A stretch of DNA of 64,000 bases from Pedobacter arcticus A12 (GTDB taxonomy: Bacteria > Bacteroidota > Bacteroidia > Sphingobacteriales > Sphingobacteriaceae), in contig NZ_JH947126.1 of assembly GCF_000302595.1 (NCBI RefSeq), forward strand, positions 835,223 through 899,222. Direction: 5' to 3'. The position numbers and the translations under genes were made by a program. The notes beneath the pieces are model-generated. The model was not told the origin of the DNA, ran no database searches, and saw only the letters and a list, made by a program, of their open reading frames with translations. Of the stretch, positions 1-8,567 are shown piece by piece. Within the stretch, counting starts at the first letter, position 1, and the number at the start of each line of letters is the position of its first letter.

Positions 1-630
1 ACGCACTTTAAACTAAAAATAGCGTATGAATGCTACGATGCTGATTTTGCCACATTTTTAAAAATGCTAGAGTTGGACCAATCAAATACAGTAATGCTGG
101 TGTTGGGAAGTCACGAGAAAAGTGGATTAAGTTGGTTAACAGGCAACCATGTAAACGAGGTAATGGATCATGCTACTTTACCCCTGCTAGTTATTTCGGA
201 AAATCAAAGGTTTGTAAAAATCAACAAAATCGCTTTCGCCACCGATTTAAGCACAACAGATATCGCTCAAATCCATTCATTAACTAGTTTAGCAAGTGCA
301 TTTAAGGCGATTATTTTACTGACACATATTGCTGATGAATCTACCGATGAAAGCAAATTGCAGTTAAAGGTAGATTCACTTTTGAAACAGGTAACTGCGA
401 AAGCAAATTATGCCAATGTTTATTACCGCGGTGTTAAAAAAGATGACATTATTGATGGATTAAATTGGATGATTGAAAATGGACAAATAGAAATGCTGGT
501 ATTGGTTCATCGACATAAATCATTTTTCAAAGACCTATTTAACAGTAGTATAAGCAAAAAAATGGCGGTTACGAACGACGTTCCTTTGCTTATTTATCCA
601 GCTCAAAACAGTTGTTTACCAGTTTTCTAA
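1..630 (+). CDS. Universal stress protein, tandem UspA type (5' end outside window)
   Basis: The reading frame is open from base 1 with no stop before the first ATG at 64, so the gene almost certainly begins left of the window. The visible part carries the end of one UspA domain (a VLGSHEKSG stretch, equivalent to the usual GT/SHG nucleotide-binding loop) followed by a second UspA-like domain starting near KIAFATDLS. This two-domain form of about 270-280 residues is usual in Bacteroidota. Usp proteins are cytoplasmic and linked to survival under energy or oxidative stress; the exact role here is unknown. A P-type cation ATPase follows 51 bases downstream on the same strand, which suggests co-expression. 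Confidence 0.85.
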   Translation, partial: THFKLKIAYECYDADFATFLKMLELDQSNTVMLVLGSHEKSGLSWLTGNHVNEVMDHATLPLLVISENQRFVKINKIAFATDLSTTDIAQIHSLTSLASAFKAIILLTHIADESTDESKLQLKVDSLLKQVTAKANYANVYYRGVKKDDIIDGLNWMIENGQIEMLVLVHRHKSFFKDLFNSSISKKMAVTNDVPLLIYPAQNSCLPVF

Positions 631-681
631 AATTGGTCTATTAAAAAAATTATAAAAGGATATCAACACTGAAAACACCAT

Positions 682-3363
682 ATGGAAATTGAATATCCTA
701 TAAAAGACGCTTATTCCTTAACTGCTGAATCGTTAGAAAAAACCTTATCAACTTCGAAAACGGAAGGCATATCTGATGCTGAAGCATTAAAGCGTACCAA
801 ACATTTCGGACTCAACAGCTACAAAAGCCAAAAACAAAAAAGCCTGTGGCGCATGGCTTTAGAGCAATTCAATAGTCCTATTGTTTATCTTCTTTTTGTG
901 GCGGCCTTTGCTTCTTTATATTTTAAAAATAACGTCGAAGCCATTACCATATTTATCGTGATTTTGATTAACGCCATCATCGGATTTTTTATGGAGTTGC
1001 AGGCTCGGAGTTCGATGAAAGCGCTACGAGAAATGGATGTCAGCTATTCCAAAGTCGTTAGAGATGGCAAAACCCTTGAAATTCCTTCCGAAAATCTTGT
1101 ACCTGGTGACCTGCTGTTGCTTGAAGCTGGAGATATGGTTTCTGGCGATGGACGAATTGTATTTTTAAATGCGCTTCAGGTAGATGAATCTTCACTTACG
1201 GGAGAGTCTTTTCCGGTTTTCAAAGCTGTCGAAATCCCAACTGAAAAAACAGAATCTGCCCATGCGCAAAATATGGTTTACAAAGGGACGGCTGTGCTTA
1301 ACGGAAATGCAAAAGTAATTGTTACGGGTATTGCGGAGGAAACAGCACTCGGAAAAATAAGTGAATTGGTGGGCAGTTCAATCTCTAAGAAAACGCCACT
1401 AGACCTTAAAATTAGCAGACTGACGAAAAAGCTGATTTGGATTACTTTGGTCATGACTACTTTATTCGCTGTTTCTGGCTTTATTGAAGGAAGACCGTGG
1501 TTACAAATTTTAAAAACTTCTATTGCGTTAGCTGTTGCTGCGTTCCCCGAAGGGCTTCCAATTGTGGTTACGGTAGCGCTGGCTTATGGAATGTTGCTGA
1601 TGGCCAAAAAGAATTCCATCGTAAAAAAACTCTCGTCGGTAGAAACGCTGGGTTCGGTAAATGTAATCCTAACCGATAAAACGGGAACGCTAACGGAAAA
1701 TAAGATTTATGTGGAGGTACTCTCCTTCCCTACTGAAGAAATTAGGGTTTCTATAAAAAACGGAACGCTAGAGTTTAAAGATGCAAAAATTGGACAAAGT
1801 CAATTGAACTTCGAGTTATTGGTAAGGATTGGTAGCCTTTGCAATAACGCACCGTTAGATCCATCGGCACATAACCAAAAATCTTATGGTGACCCAGTTG
1901 AAGTTTCACTTTTACTTTTGGCGGATGCTGCAGGGTTTCCCGCAAAAACGGCGGTCAATGAATTTAAAAGGATTTCCGAAATCCCTTTCAGTTCTAAGAG
2001 TAAGATGATGGCTACGCTTCATAAAAATGGAAGTGATTTTACCGTCTCAGCCAAAGGAGCTGTAGAAAATCTACTAGCTGTTTGCAACCACATACAATCA
2101 GGAGAAGCTGTAACGGACTTGAGCGAAGAGCAAAGAAAAAAAATCCTTGAAAGTGCTGAAAAGCTTTCTGCATCAGGATTAAGAGTACTCGCTTTTGCAT
2201 ACCTTACATCTTCTGAGAAACCTGCCGAAGATTATCTTAAAAACCTCACTTACGTTGGGTTGGTCGGGTTTTTAGATCCGCCCCGAGCGGATATTAAAGA
2301 TGCAATAAGTGATTGCCGATCAGCAGGGATAAAAATTGTAATGATTACCGGCGACCATCCGATGACCGCTTTGAATATCGCAAAACAAGTGGGAATAATA
2401 GAAGCAAAAGATGAAAATGTAATCTCAGGAATCGACCTACCCAAACCGGATTTATTAAAAGCAGATTGGACGAAAAGGATTTTAAACACTTCAGTATTTG
2501 CCAGAACCACACCCAAACAAAAATTGGAGATTGTTGATATTTATCAAAAAGCTGGTTACATCGTAGCGATGACCGGCGATGGCGTTAACGATGCACCAGC
2601 GCTCAAAAAAGCGGATGTTGGTATTGCAATGGGGTTGAGAGGAACACAGGTTGCAAAAGAAACCGCTAGCATTGTACTTAAAGATGATTCTTTTACTTCC
2701 ATTTCGCAGGCGGTAGAACACGGGCGAGAAATTTTCCAAAACATTCAACGCTTTGTGATTTACCTGGTTTCCTGTAACCTCAGCGAGATTTTTATTGTCA
2801 CGCTTTTAGGTTTTATAGCACCCGCAGCCATGCTCTTCCCTTTACAGATTCTGTTCCTAAATATGGTTACCGATGTTTTTCCGGCACTGGCATTGGGACT
2901 AGGTAAAGGCGACCAAACCGTAATGCAAAGGCCACCGAGAGATCCAAAACTAGATATCGTCTCGAACAGAAACTGGCTGGTTATTATTATCTACGCGGCA
3001 ATGATGACTGGGTCCGTTGTATTGTCCATATTTCTTTGCCGGGTTTATGTAGTTGCAGATGCAATGATTATCAACAACGTTGCGTTTATCACGTTAGCTT
3101 TTTCGCAACTATTCCACGTTTTCAATATGTCATCAATACACTCCGGAATGTTCAAAAACGAAGTCACTAAAAACAAATTTGTATGGATTGCGCTGCTACT
3201 TTGTTTTTCTATTGTTCTGATTGTTTACATTTTCCCAGCCAGTCGTACTGCGCTTAATTTCGAATTTATTCCAATAAAAGCATGGCTAATTGCATTGTTG
3301 GCAAGCTTGCTTCCTTTGTTTTGCGTACAATTGTATAAATTGTTTAGAAGGTTTAAGGAGTAA
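682..3363 (+). CDS. P2-type (Ca2+-like) cation-transporting ATPase
   Basis: An 893-residue inner-membrane P-type ATPase with every catalytic landmark intact. There is an N-terminal cation-ATPase domain, TGES in the actuator domain near residue 173, a PEGLP turn in M4 (residues 289-293, the ion-binding helix of P2 pumps), the phosphorylated aspartate D332 in DKTGT, a KGA nucleotide-binding motif, and TGDGVNDAP (residues 631-639) followed by a C-terminal membrane block. PEGLP rather than a CPC motif argues for Ca2+ or another hard cation, not a heavy metal. Family knowledge says such pumps export Ca2+ or move Na+/K+ at the cost of ATP; the ion cannot be fixed here. It probably shares a transcript with the upstream Usp gene. 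A second, broken P-type ATPase lies at 34892-35505. Confidence 0.95.
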   Translation: MEIEYPIKDAYSLTAESLEKTLSTSKTEGISDAEALKRTKHFGLNSYKSQKQKSLWRMALEQFNSPIVYLLFVAAFASLYFKNNVEAITIFIVILINAIIGFFMELQARSSMKALREMDVSYSKVVRDGKTLEIPSENLVPGDLLLLEAGDMVSGDGRIVFLNALQVDESSLTGESFPVFKAVEIPTEKTESAHAQNMVYKGTAVLNGNAKVIVTGIAEETALGKISELVGSSISKKTPLDLKISRLTKKLIWITLVMTTLFAVSGFIEGRPWLQILKTSIALAVAAFPEGLPIVVTVALAYGMLLMAKKNSIVKKLSSVETLGSVNVILTDKTGTLTENKIYVEVLSFPTEEIRVSIKNGTLEFKDAKIGQSQLNFELLVRIGSLCNNAPLDPSAHNQKSYGDPVEVSLLLLADAAGFPAKTAVNEFKRISEIPFSSKSKMMATLHKNGSDFTVSAKGAVENLLAVCNHIQSGEAVTDLSEEQRKKILESAEKLSASGLRVLAFAYLTSSEKPAEDYLKNLTYVGLVGFLDPPRADIKDAISDCRSAGIKIVMITGDHPMTALNIAKQVGIIEAKDENVISGIDLPKPDLLKADWTKRILNTSVFARTTPKQKLEIVDIYQKAGYIVAMTGDGVNDAPALKKADVGIAMGLRGTQVAKETASIVLKDDSFTSISQAVEHGREIFQNIQRFVIYLVSCNLSEIFIVTLLGFIAPAAMLFPLQILFLNMVTDVFPALALGLGKGDQTVMQRPPRDPKLDIVSNRNWLVIIIYAAMMTGSVVLSIFLCRVYVVADAMIINNVAFITLAFSQLFHVFNMSSIHSGMFKNEVTKNKFVWIALLLCFSIVLIVYIFPASRTALNFEFIPIKAWLIALLASLLPLFCVQLYKLFRRFKE

Positions 3364-3794
3364 TGGTTTAGGGGTTAAGATTTATGCTGAAAGATAGCTT
3401 TAAATATTACAAAACACCTAATCGCAAGCACTGGCCTAAATTAACCTTAAATTCGGCCTTGGCCTTTGCGGTACCGATGAATAAAGTAAAAGCACTCTCT
3501 TTGTAGCAAAGGGCGCAGCCGGCAGTTTTTGGATACTTTTTTCTGTAAAAAAGTTTCTGCCATTTCCCGGCATGAGGGAAGGCAAGCAATGAGCGCAAAA
3601 GCCCTTGCCACAAAATAAGAAAGCAAACCAAATTAACCGTCGAACAGAGATTCCTTTTGACAGGTGAGAATCAGAAAGAAATGTTAACGTTTTAAAGAAG
3701 ATTCATTTTTTCTAAACAACTTAACCTCCCCTAGCCCCCTCCAAAGGGGGATACTTATAAAATGGAAAATAAAAATTAAGATTTATAAAAAACC
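3364..3794. other. Intergenic region with repeat-like segments
   Basis: I see no convincing gene in these 430 bases. The middle (about 3490-3620) is a G/C-richer stretch of the sort scattered between genes in Sphingobacteriaceae. The end (about 3720-3752) contains CTCCCCTAGCCCCC followed by its near-complement AAAGGGGG, a short inverted repeat just before mgtC. A 74-codon minus-strand frame here lacks any recognisable protein features. Confidence 0.5.
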
Positions 3795-4430
3795 ATGATC
3801 TCAACAACAGAAATACTCATAAGATTCTCCCTCGCATTACTTTGGGGAGGCCTGGTTGGTGCAGAACAAGAATTTAGAGGAAAGAATGCAGGTTTCCGTA
3901 CCACCATTATGATTTCTATAGGCGCCTGTGTTTTCACATTGATGTCTGTTACGTTGGGAGCGCCCGCCAGCATGGATAGAATTGCCGCCAACATTGTTAC
4001 TGGAATTGGTTTTTTGGGTGCCGGCGTCATCTTTAAATACGAGAATCGAGTAAACGGAATTACCACCGCTGCAACTATCTGGGCAGTTTCTGCGGTAGCA
4101 ATGGGCATTGGCGCAGGCTATTATTTCCCATCAGGCTATGCCGCATTTCTAATCCTGTTTACGCTTGTGGTTTTACCTTATGTCGATAAAAAAATATCCA
4201 AAAACTATCATTTTACAATAGTGAGGGTAGAGTGTATCAAAAGCGACGAGGTTTTAAACACTCTGGAAGATACAATAGCCAATTCGGGGTTAAAATTTGA
4301 TTTGATTACCCAAAGGTGGGATAAGGAAACCGTTATATTATCATGGAAGATTAAAGGAAAAGAGCAGAGCATCGACAGCTTAATTGTACTGCTCAGAAAA
4401 AACCCTTTGGTAAATAAATTGGACTGTTAG
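3795..4430 (+). CDS. MgtC/SapB family membrane protein
   Basis: A 211-residue protein with the MgtC pattern. The N-terminal half has several hydrophobic helices with the conserved GGLVGAEQEFRGKNAGFRTT segment (residues 18-37) and GIGFLGAGVI. The cytoplasmic C-terminal half (about 140-211) resembles an ACT-like domain. MgtC proteins act in the inner membrane and are linked to growth at low magnesium, control of F-type ATPase activity and acid survival; the precise activity is debated. The gene is isolated from its neighbours by more than 350 bases on both sides. Its presence in the same block as a cation ATPase and an alternative ATP synthase fits an ion-stress theme, which is inference. Confidence 0.88.
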   Translation: MISTTEILIRFSLALLWGGLVGAEQEFRGKNAGFRTTIMISIGACVFTLMSVTLGAPASMDRIAANIVTGIGFLGAGVIFKYENRVNGITTAATIWAVSAVAMGIGAGYYFPSGYAAFLILFTLVVLPYVDKKISKNYHFTIVRVECIKSDEVLNTLEDTIANSGLKFDLITQRWDKETVILSWKIKGKEQSIDSLIVLLRKNPLVNKLDC

Positions 4431-4867
4431 TAAGCTCATAAAGATAACTTTAGTGATATTTTTATTTGGGCGTTCCCAGTGGCTATCGCTCGGGGCTGTC
4501 GCGGCGGGCTATCCGTTACAATCTTTTTTTTCTTGAGCGGAGGCGAAGGTAAAAAGGATTTTCATTTCTATCCCTAACGCGGAACCTTTCTCTATTAAGA
4601 AAATTGATACGTAATTAGGGATTGGTTGTTACCGAACTCTCAGGCACAAGCCATTCAATTAAAAATCAGCAAGAAATACATTATTGACATTCATCACATT
4701 TTAATCGAAAACCACCTAAAAAGCTTCCTATCAACTTGAAAAGCAATACATTTGGGTTAAATTGAATTGATCAAAATAAAATTTTCAGCACAGTTTAAAA
4801 GCTGCTTTTAATCAGCCAATTTACGAAGAAAAGAGCAAGGCAAACGAATTGTAATAACACAAAAGAA
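4431..4867. repeat. Intergenic region holding a candidate dispersed intergenic repeat
   Basis: From about 4465 to 4580 the sequence is markedly richer in G and C and reads GGGCGTTCC..GGCTATCGCTC..GGGCTATCCGTT..CAATCTTTTTTTTC. I recognise this layout as an intergenic repeat type common in Pedobacter-like genomes, although only one copy is in this window. The rest, up to the adaptor gene at 4868, is AT-rich. A lone TAnnTTTG-like box (4747-4754) has no good -33 partner, so I do not call a promoter. Confidence 0.45.
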
Positions 4868-5977
4868 ATGACAAAAAGCATAAACCCTATTTTAAAACAT
4901 CAGCTAAATGCTTTGCTATTTCTAGTAATTTTGTTCAGCGCTTGCCAGCAAAAACAAGACATCATAAAACCTGTAAAGCAATCCATCACAGAATCTGTTT
5001 ATGCTTCTGGCGTTATAAAGAGTAAAAATCAGTATCAAGTTTATGCAACAGTCAATGGCATTGTTGATGAAATTATTGCAGATGAAGGCACTGCTGTAGA
5101 AATTGGCTCGCCTATACTTTCTATTGTAAATGATGCCCAGAAACTACAATCAGACAATGCTAAATTATCTGCCGAGTTTAATTCTGAAAACTTAAATAGC
5201 GGCAAAATAGCTGAAGCGAAGTCGCTGGTTAATTTAGCAAAGAGCCAACAAGACAATGAGGCTTCCATGCTCAAAAGACAAAATAACTTATGGGCGCAAA
5301 ACGTAGGGACGCAGGTTCAAGTAGAACAGCGGGAACTGGCCTACCAAAATGCAGAAAACAATTACAGCTCTGCAAAAGAAAAACTGGCAGAACTACAAAG
5401 GCAAGTGTCTTTTCAATCCAAGCAAGCACAAAACAACCTATCCATCAGCAATAAAAACACTGGCGATTACTTGGTTAAAAGTAAGGTAAAAGGAAAAGTT
5501 TACAAGATGAACCTCGCAAAAGGAGAAATTGTTAGTCCTCAAATAGCCATTGCAACTGTGGGGCAGGATGCCAAATACCTATTAGAAATGCAGATTGACG
5601 AATACGATATCGTATCCATAAAATTAGGTATGCCGGTTTTGGTGGTTTTAAATAGCTACAAAGATTCTGTTTTTAATGCCGTGGTTACTAAGATTAACCC
5701 GATTATGAATGTGCAAAGCAAAACTTTCACCATAGAAGCAGAATTTGTAAAAGCACCAGTTACTTTGTATCCAAACATATCTTTTGAAGCCAACGTAGTC
5801 ATCAAAACAAAAGATAATGCGCTGCTGATTCCAAGAAACTACCTGCTCAATGACTCTACGGTAGTCAACAAAGCTGGAAAGCAAGTCAGTATTAAAACGG
5901 GCTTGAAGGATTACCAAATGGTGGAAATTCTATCTGGGATAAACGTAAATGATGAATTAATTCTGCCCCAGCAATGA
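4868..5977 (+). CDS. HlyD/DevB-type periplasmic adaptor lipoprotein
   Basis: A 369-residue membrane-fusion (adaptor) protein. The N-terminus has a hydrophobic stretch ending in LFSAC, a lipobox, so it is predicted to be a lipoprotein. Biotinyl-lipoyl-like halves flank a long alpha-helical hairpin (about residues 95-190, rich in Q, N, K and A), followed by a beta-barrel region with DEYDIVSIKLGMPV. It would bridge the inner-membrane ABC transporter encoded next door to an outer-membrane channel. Its stop overlaps the start of the permease gene by four bases (ATGA), so translation is probably coupled. The order adaptor-permease-ATPase is that of devBCA. No outer-membrane TolC gene is present here. 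Confidence 0.88.
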   Translation: MTKSINPILKHQLNALLFLVILFSACQQKQDIIKPVKQSITESVYASGVIKSKNQYQVYATVNGIVDEIIADEGTAVEIGSPILSIVNDAQKLQSDNAKLSAEFNSENLNSGKIAEAKSLVNLAKSQQDNEASMLKRQNNLWAQNVGTQVQVEQRELAYQNAENNYSSAKEKLAELQRQVSFQSKQAQNNLSISNKNTGDYLVKSKVKGKVYKMNLAKGEIVSPQIAIATVGQDAKYLLEMQIDEYDIVSIKLGMPVLVVLNSYKDSVFNAVVTKINPIMNVQSKTFTIEAEFVKAPVTLYPNISFEANVVIKTKDNALLIPRNYLLNDSTVVNKAGKQVSIKTGLKDYQMVEILSGINVNDELILPQQ

Positions 5978-7233
5978 AATTTAAACTGATTGCAGAAATT
6001 TCATTCGCTTTGTTAAGGGCAAGGCTAAAGCAAACCATGGTTGCTGCGTTTGGCGTTACTTTCAGCATTACCATGTTTATCACTTTGCTCAGTTTTATGG
6101 GTGGTTTAAATGATTTGTTGGATAATTTGATTTTAAACCGCACTCCGCATATCAGGCTCTTCAACGAAATTTCTGCTTCCTCAATTCAACCCATTGCAAA
6201 ATCCAAAGCTTACGCTGGCGCTTACAACTTCATTAGCCACGTAAAACCAAAAAATGACCTGCTAGAAATCAGGAACAGTGAAGCCATTATCAAAGCGCTA
6301 AAAGCTGACCCAAATGTTCGAGGCGTTGCACCAAAAAATACGGTTCCTGTTTTTTATAATGTGGGCGCTATTAATTTAACCGGTGTTATTGATGGGATTG
6401 ATGTTGATGCAGAAAATAAACTTTTTACTTTTCAGGATTATGTAGTAAATGGCAAAACAATGGATTTAAAAAACACGCCCAACAGCATCATCTTGGGAAT
6501 TGGTGTCGCTAAAAAAATGTTGGTTCAAGTAGGGGATAATATTCAAATTACTACCAGTAAGGGAACGCAATTCCCATTAAAAGTTGTCGGCTTTTTTCAA
6601 TCAGGAATGGATGAGATGGACAAAATCCAAGGCTATGTTACGCTTTCCACTACGCAAAAAATATTGGGGAAACCCGCAAGTTACGTTACCGATATTCAGG
6701 TTAAATTATACGACATGACTTTAGCGCCAGCGCTTGCAAAAAAGTACGGAAAATTATTTGAAACAGATGCGGTGGATATACAGACGACAAATTCACAGTT
6801 TAAAACCGGAAGTTCTATACGAACGCTGATTTCTTACGCGGTAGGAATTACTTTGTTGATTGTTGCTGGATTTGGGATTTACAACATTTTAAACATGATG
6901 ATTTATGAAAAGATGGATTCGATAGCCATTTTAAAAGCAACGGGTTTTTCGGGTAAAGATGTAAATACGATATTTATTACCATTGCCCTAACCATTGGTT
7001 TGGTTGGTGGCGCACTCGGGCTTGTTTTTGGATTCGGACTTTCTGCAGTTATTGGTCAAATTCCTTTCAATACGGCTTCTTTGCCAACTGTAAAGACCTA
7101 CCCTATCAATTATAACCCAAAATTCTACTTAATTGGAGCGGTGTTTTCTGTAATCACAACGTATTTAGCTGGCTATTTCCCTTCCAGAAAGGCAAGTAAA
7201 ATAGATCCGGTAGATATCATTAGAGGCAAATAA
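5974..7233 (+). CDS. ABC transporter permease, MacB/DevC (FtsX) family
   Basis: A 419-residue inner-membrane permease. One transmembrane helix near residues 22-45 is followed by a large periplasmic MacB-type core domain (about 50-280), then three C-terminal helices. It ends with the family signature SRKASKIDPVDIIRGK. The GFGIYNILNMMIYEKMDSIAILKATGFS segment (about 298-325) is the typical FtsX coupling region; I cite only its position and first residues as the landmark. It works with the adaptor upstream (four-base overlap) and the ATPase two bases downstream, in a mechanotransmission type of export. Substrate unknown. Confidence 0.9.
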   Translation: MKFKLIAEISFALLRARLKQTMVAAFGVTFSITMFITLLSFMGGLNDLLDNLILNRTPHIRLFNEISASSIQPIAKSKAYAGAYNFISHVKPKNDLLEIRNSEAIIKALKADPNVRGVAPKNTVPVFYNVGAINLTGVIDGIDVDAENKLFTFQDYVVNGKTMDLKNTPNSIILGIGVAKKMLVQVGDNIQITTSKGTQFPLKVVGFFQSGMDEMDKIQGYVTLSTTQKILGKPASYVTDIQVKLYDMTLAPALAKKYGKLFETDAVDIQTTNSQFKTGSSIRTLISYAVGITLLIVAGFGIYNILNMMIYEKMDSIAILKATGFSGKDVNTIFITIALTIGLVGGALGLVFGFGLSAVIGQIPFNTASLPTVKTYPINYNPKFYLIGAVFSVITTYLAGYFPSRKASKIDPVDIIRGK

Positions 7234-7235
7234 CC

Positions 7236-7931
7236 ATGGAGAAGAAAGTTATCGAAGCCATTGGCATTAGCAAATCATTTCATGATCCGCTCACAGTAAA
7301 AGTGCTCACAGATATTAGTTTTTCTATCAACGCTGGCGAGTTTGTTTCTGTAGTTGGGAAATCTGGTTGTGGCAAATCAACCTTGCTCTATATTTTATCA
7401 ACTATGGATACCAATTATGAAGGCGAACTTTTGTTGGACGGCATCAGCATGACAAATAAAAAAGATGCAGAATTGGCGATGGTTCGGAATGAAAAAATTG
7501 GTTTTGTGTTTCAGTTTCATTATTTGCTAAATGAATTTAACAACCTGCAAAACGTAATGTTGCCAGGACTAAAATTGGCAAACCTTTCGCCAAAGGAAGT
7601 GGAACACCATGCATATCAGAAATTGAAAATATTGGGTATCGAAAAGGAAGCGCTTAAATATCCAAACCAGTTAAGTGGCGGGCAAAAACAGCGTGTTGCA
7701 ATTGCTAGAGCATTAATCAACGAACCCTTGATTATTATGGGCGATGAACCTACCGGTAATCTGGACAAAAAGAACAGTGATGTGGTGTTCAATATTTTTA
7801 AGGAACTGGCAGAAGAATACCATCAATCTTTATTGATTGTAACCCACGATTTAGATTTCGCCGCCAAAACACACAGGACAATTACCATGGAAGATGGCAA
7901 AATAATGAGTCACGGTTTGTCATCATCTTAA
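7236..7931 (+). CDS. ABC transporter ATP-binding protein, MacB/LolD/DevA type
   Basis: A 231-residue nucleotide-binding subunit. It has Walker A GKSGCGKST (residues 41-49), signature LSGGQKQRVAIARAL (from about 146), Walker B ending in MGDEPTGNLD (about 168-177) and the switch histidine in VTHD. The GNLD extension is typical of the MacB/LolD/FtsE branch. The gene starts two bases after the permease stop and closes a three-gene adaptor-permease-ATPase operon. Confidence 0.93.
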   Translation: MEKKVIEAIGISKSFHDPLTVKVLTDISFSINAGEFVSVVGKSGCGKSTLLYILSTMDTNYEGELLLDGISMTNKKDAELAMVRNEKIGFVFQFHYLLNEFNNLQNVMLPGLKLANLSPKEVEHHAYQKLKILGIEKEALKYPNQLSGGQKQRVAIARALINEPLIIMGDEPTGNLDKKNSDVVFNIFKELAEEYHQSLLIVTHDLDFAAKTHRTITMEDGKIMSHGLSSS

Positions 7932-7965
7932 AACATTGAAACGCTATTGAGGTTATATTATAAGT

Positions 7966-8553
7966 ATGAAAATATTATTAATCATGGCAGCAATTTTGAC
8001 TTCTCTACTCTTTATTTCGCAACTCTATTTCACCATGGCAAAAACAGAAACACAACCGTATCGGGTTATAAAAACAGAAAAAGAGTTTGAAATCCGTTTA
8101 TATCCTTCGGCTACAATGGCAACGGTATCTATGAATGTAAGTTCTTACAAAGAGCTTTCGGGTGCGGGTTTTAAGAAATTGGCTTCGTACATTTTTGGTG
8201 GTAATGATGCAAATAAAAGTATCGCCATGACTTCTCCTGTTCACATGGATATTGAAAATTCTAAATCTTCGATGAGTTTTGTAATGCCCGCCGACTACAA
8301 TAAAGACGATTTACCGAAACCAAATGATCCATCTGTAATCATCAACAAAACTGCTGAAGAATATGTGGCAGCCATAAAATTTGGTGGTTATGCCGATGAT
8401 GATGACATTAAAAAGTACGCCACTAAATTAGAGGGTGCCTTGAAAGCCAGTGGAATTGAATATTACGGAAACTTCCGATTTTTGGGTTATAATGCTCCTT
8501 ATCAGTTCATCGGAAGAAGAAATGAGATTATTGTAAGTGTTCGTTGGAACTAA
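7966..8553 (+). CDS. SOUL heme-binding family protein
   Basis: A 195-residue protein with a hydrophobic N-terminus (residues 1-24), so probably membrane-anchored or exported. It shows the SOUL fold landmarks ETQPYRVIKTEKEFEIRLYP, then IAMTSPVHMD and FVMPADY, and ends with a GYNAPY..GRRNEIIV motif. SOUL proteins bind heme or related tetrapyrroles in some lineages; a role here is not established. The gene lies 34 bases after the ABC ATPase and may be the tail of that operon. It converges on the anion symporter at 8568. Confidence 0.88.
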   Translation: MKILLIMAAILTSLLFISQLYFTMAKTETQPYRVIKTEKEFEIRLYPSATMATVSMNVSSYKELSGAGFKKLASYIFGGNDANKSIAMTSPVHMDIENSKSSMSFVMPADYNKDDLPKPNDPSVIINKTAEEYVAAIKFGGYADDDDIKKYATKLEGALKASGIEYYGNFRFLGYNAPYQFIGRRNEIIVSVRWN

Positions 8554-8567
8554 AAATGTATTATTCA

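Noticed and set aside
3407-3631. 74-codon minus-strand reading frame
   Set aside because: It lies in a repeat-like intergenic segment, has no family features and an odd composition.
4747-4754. Promoter of the ABC exporter operon
   Set aside because: A TAnnTTTG box is present, but no TTG or TTTG occurs at the right distance upstream.
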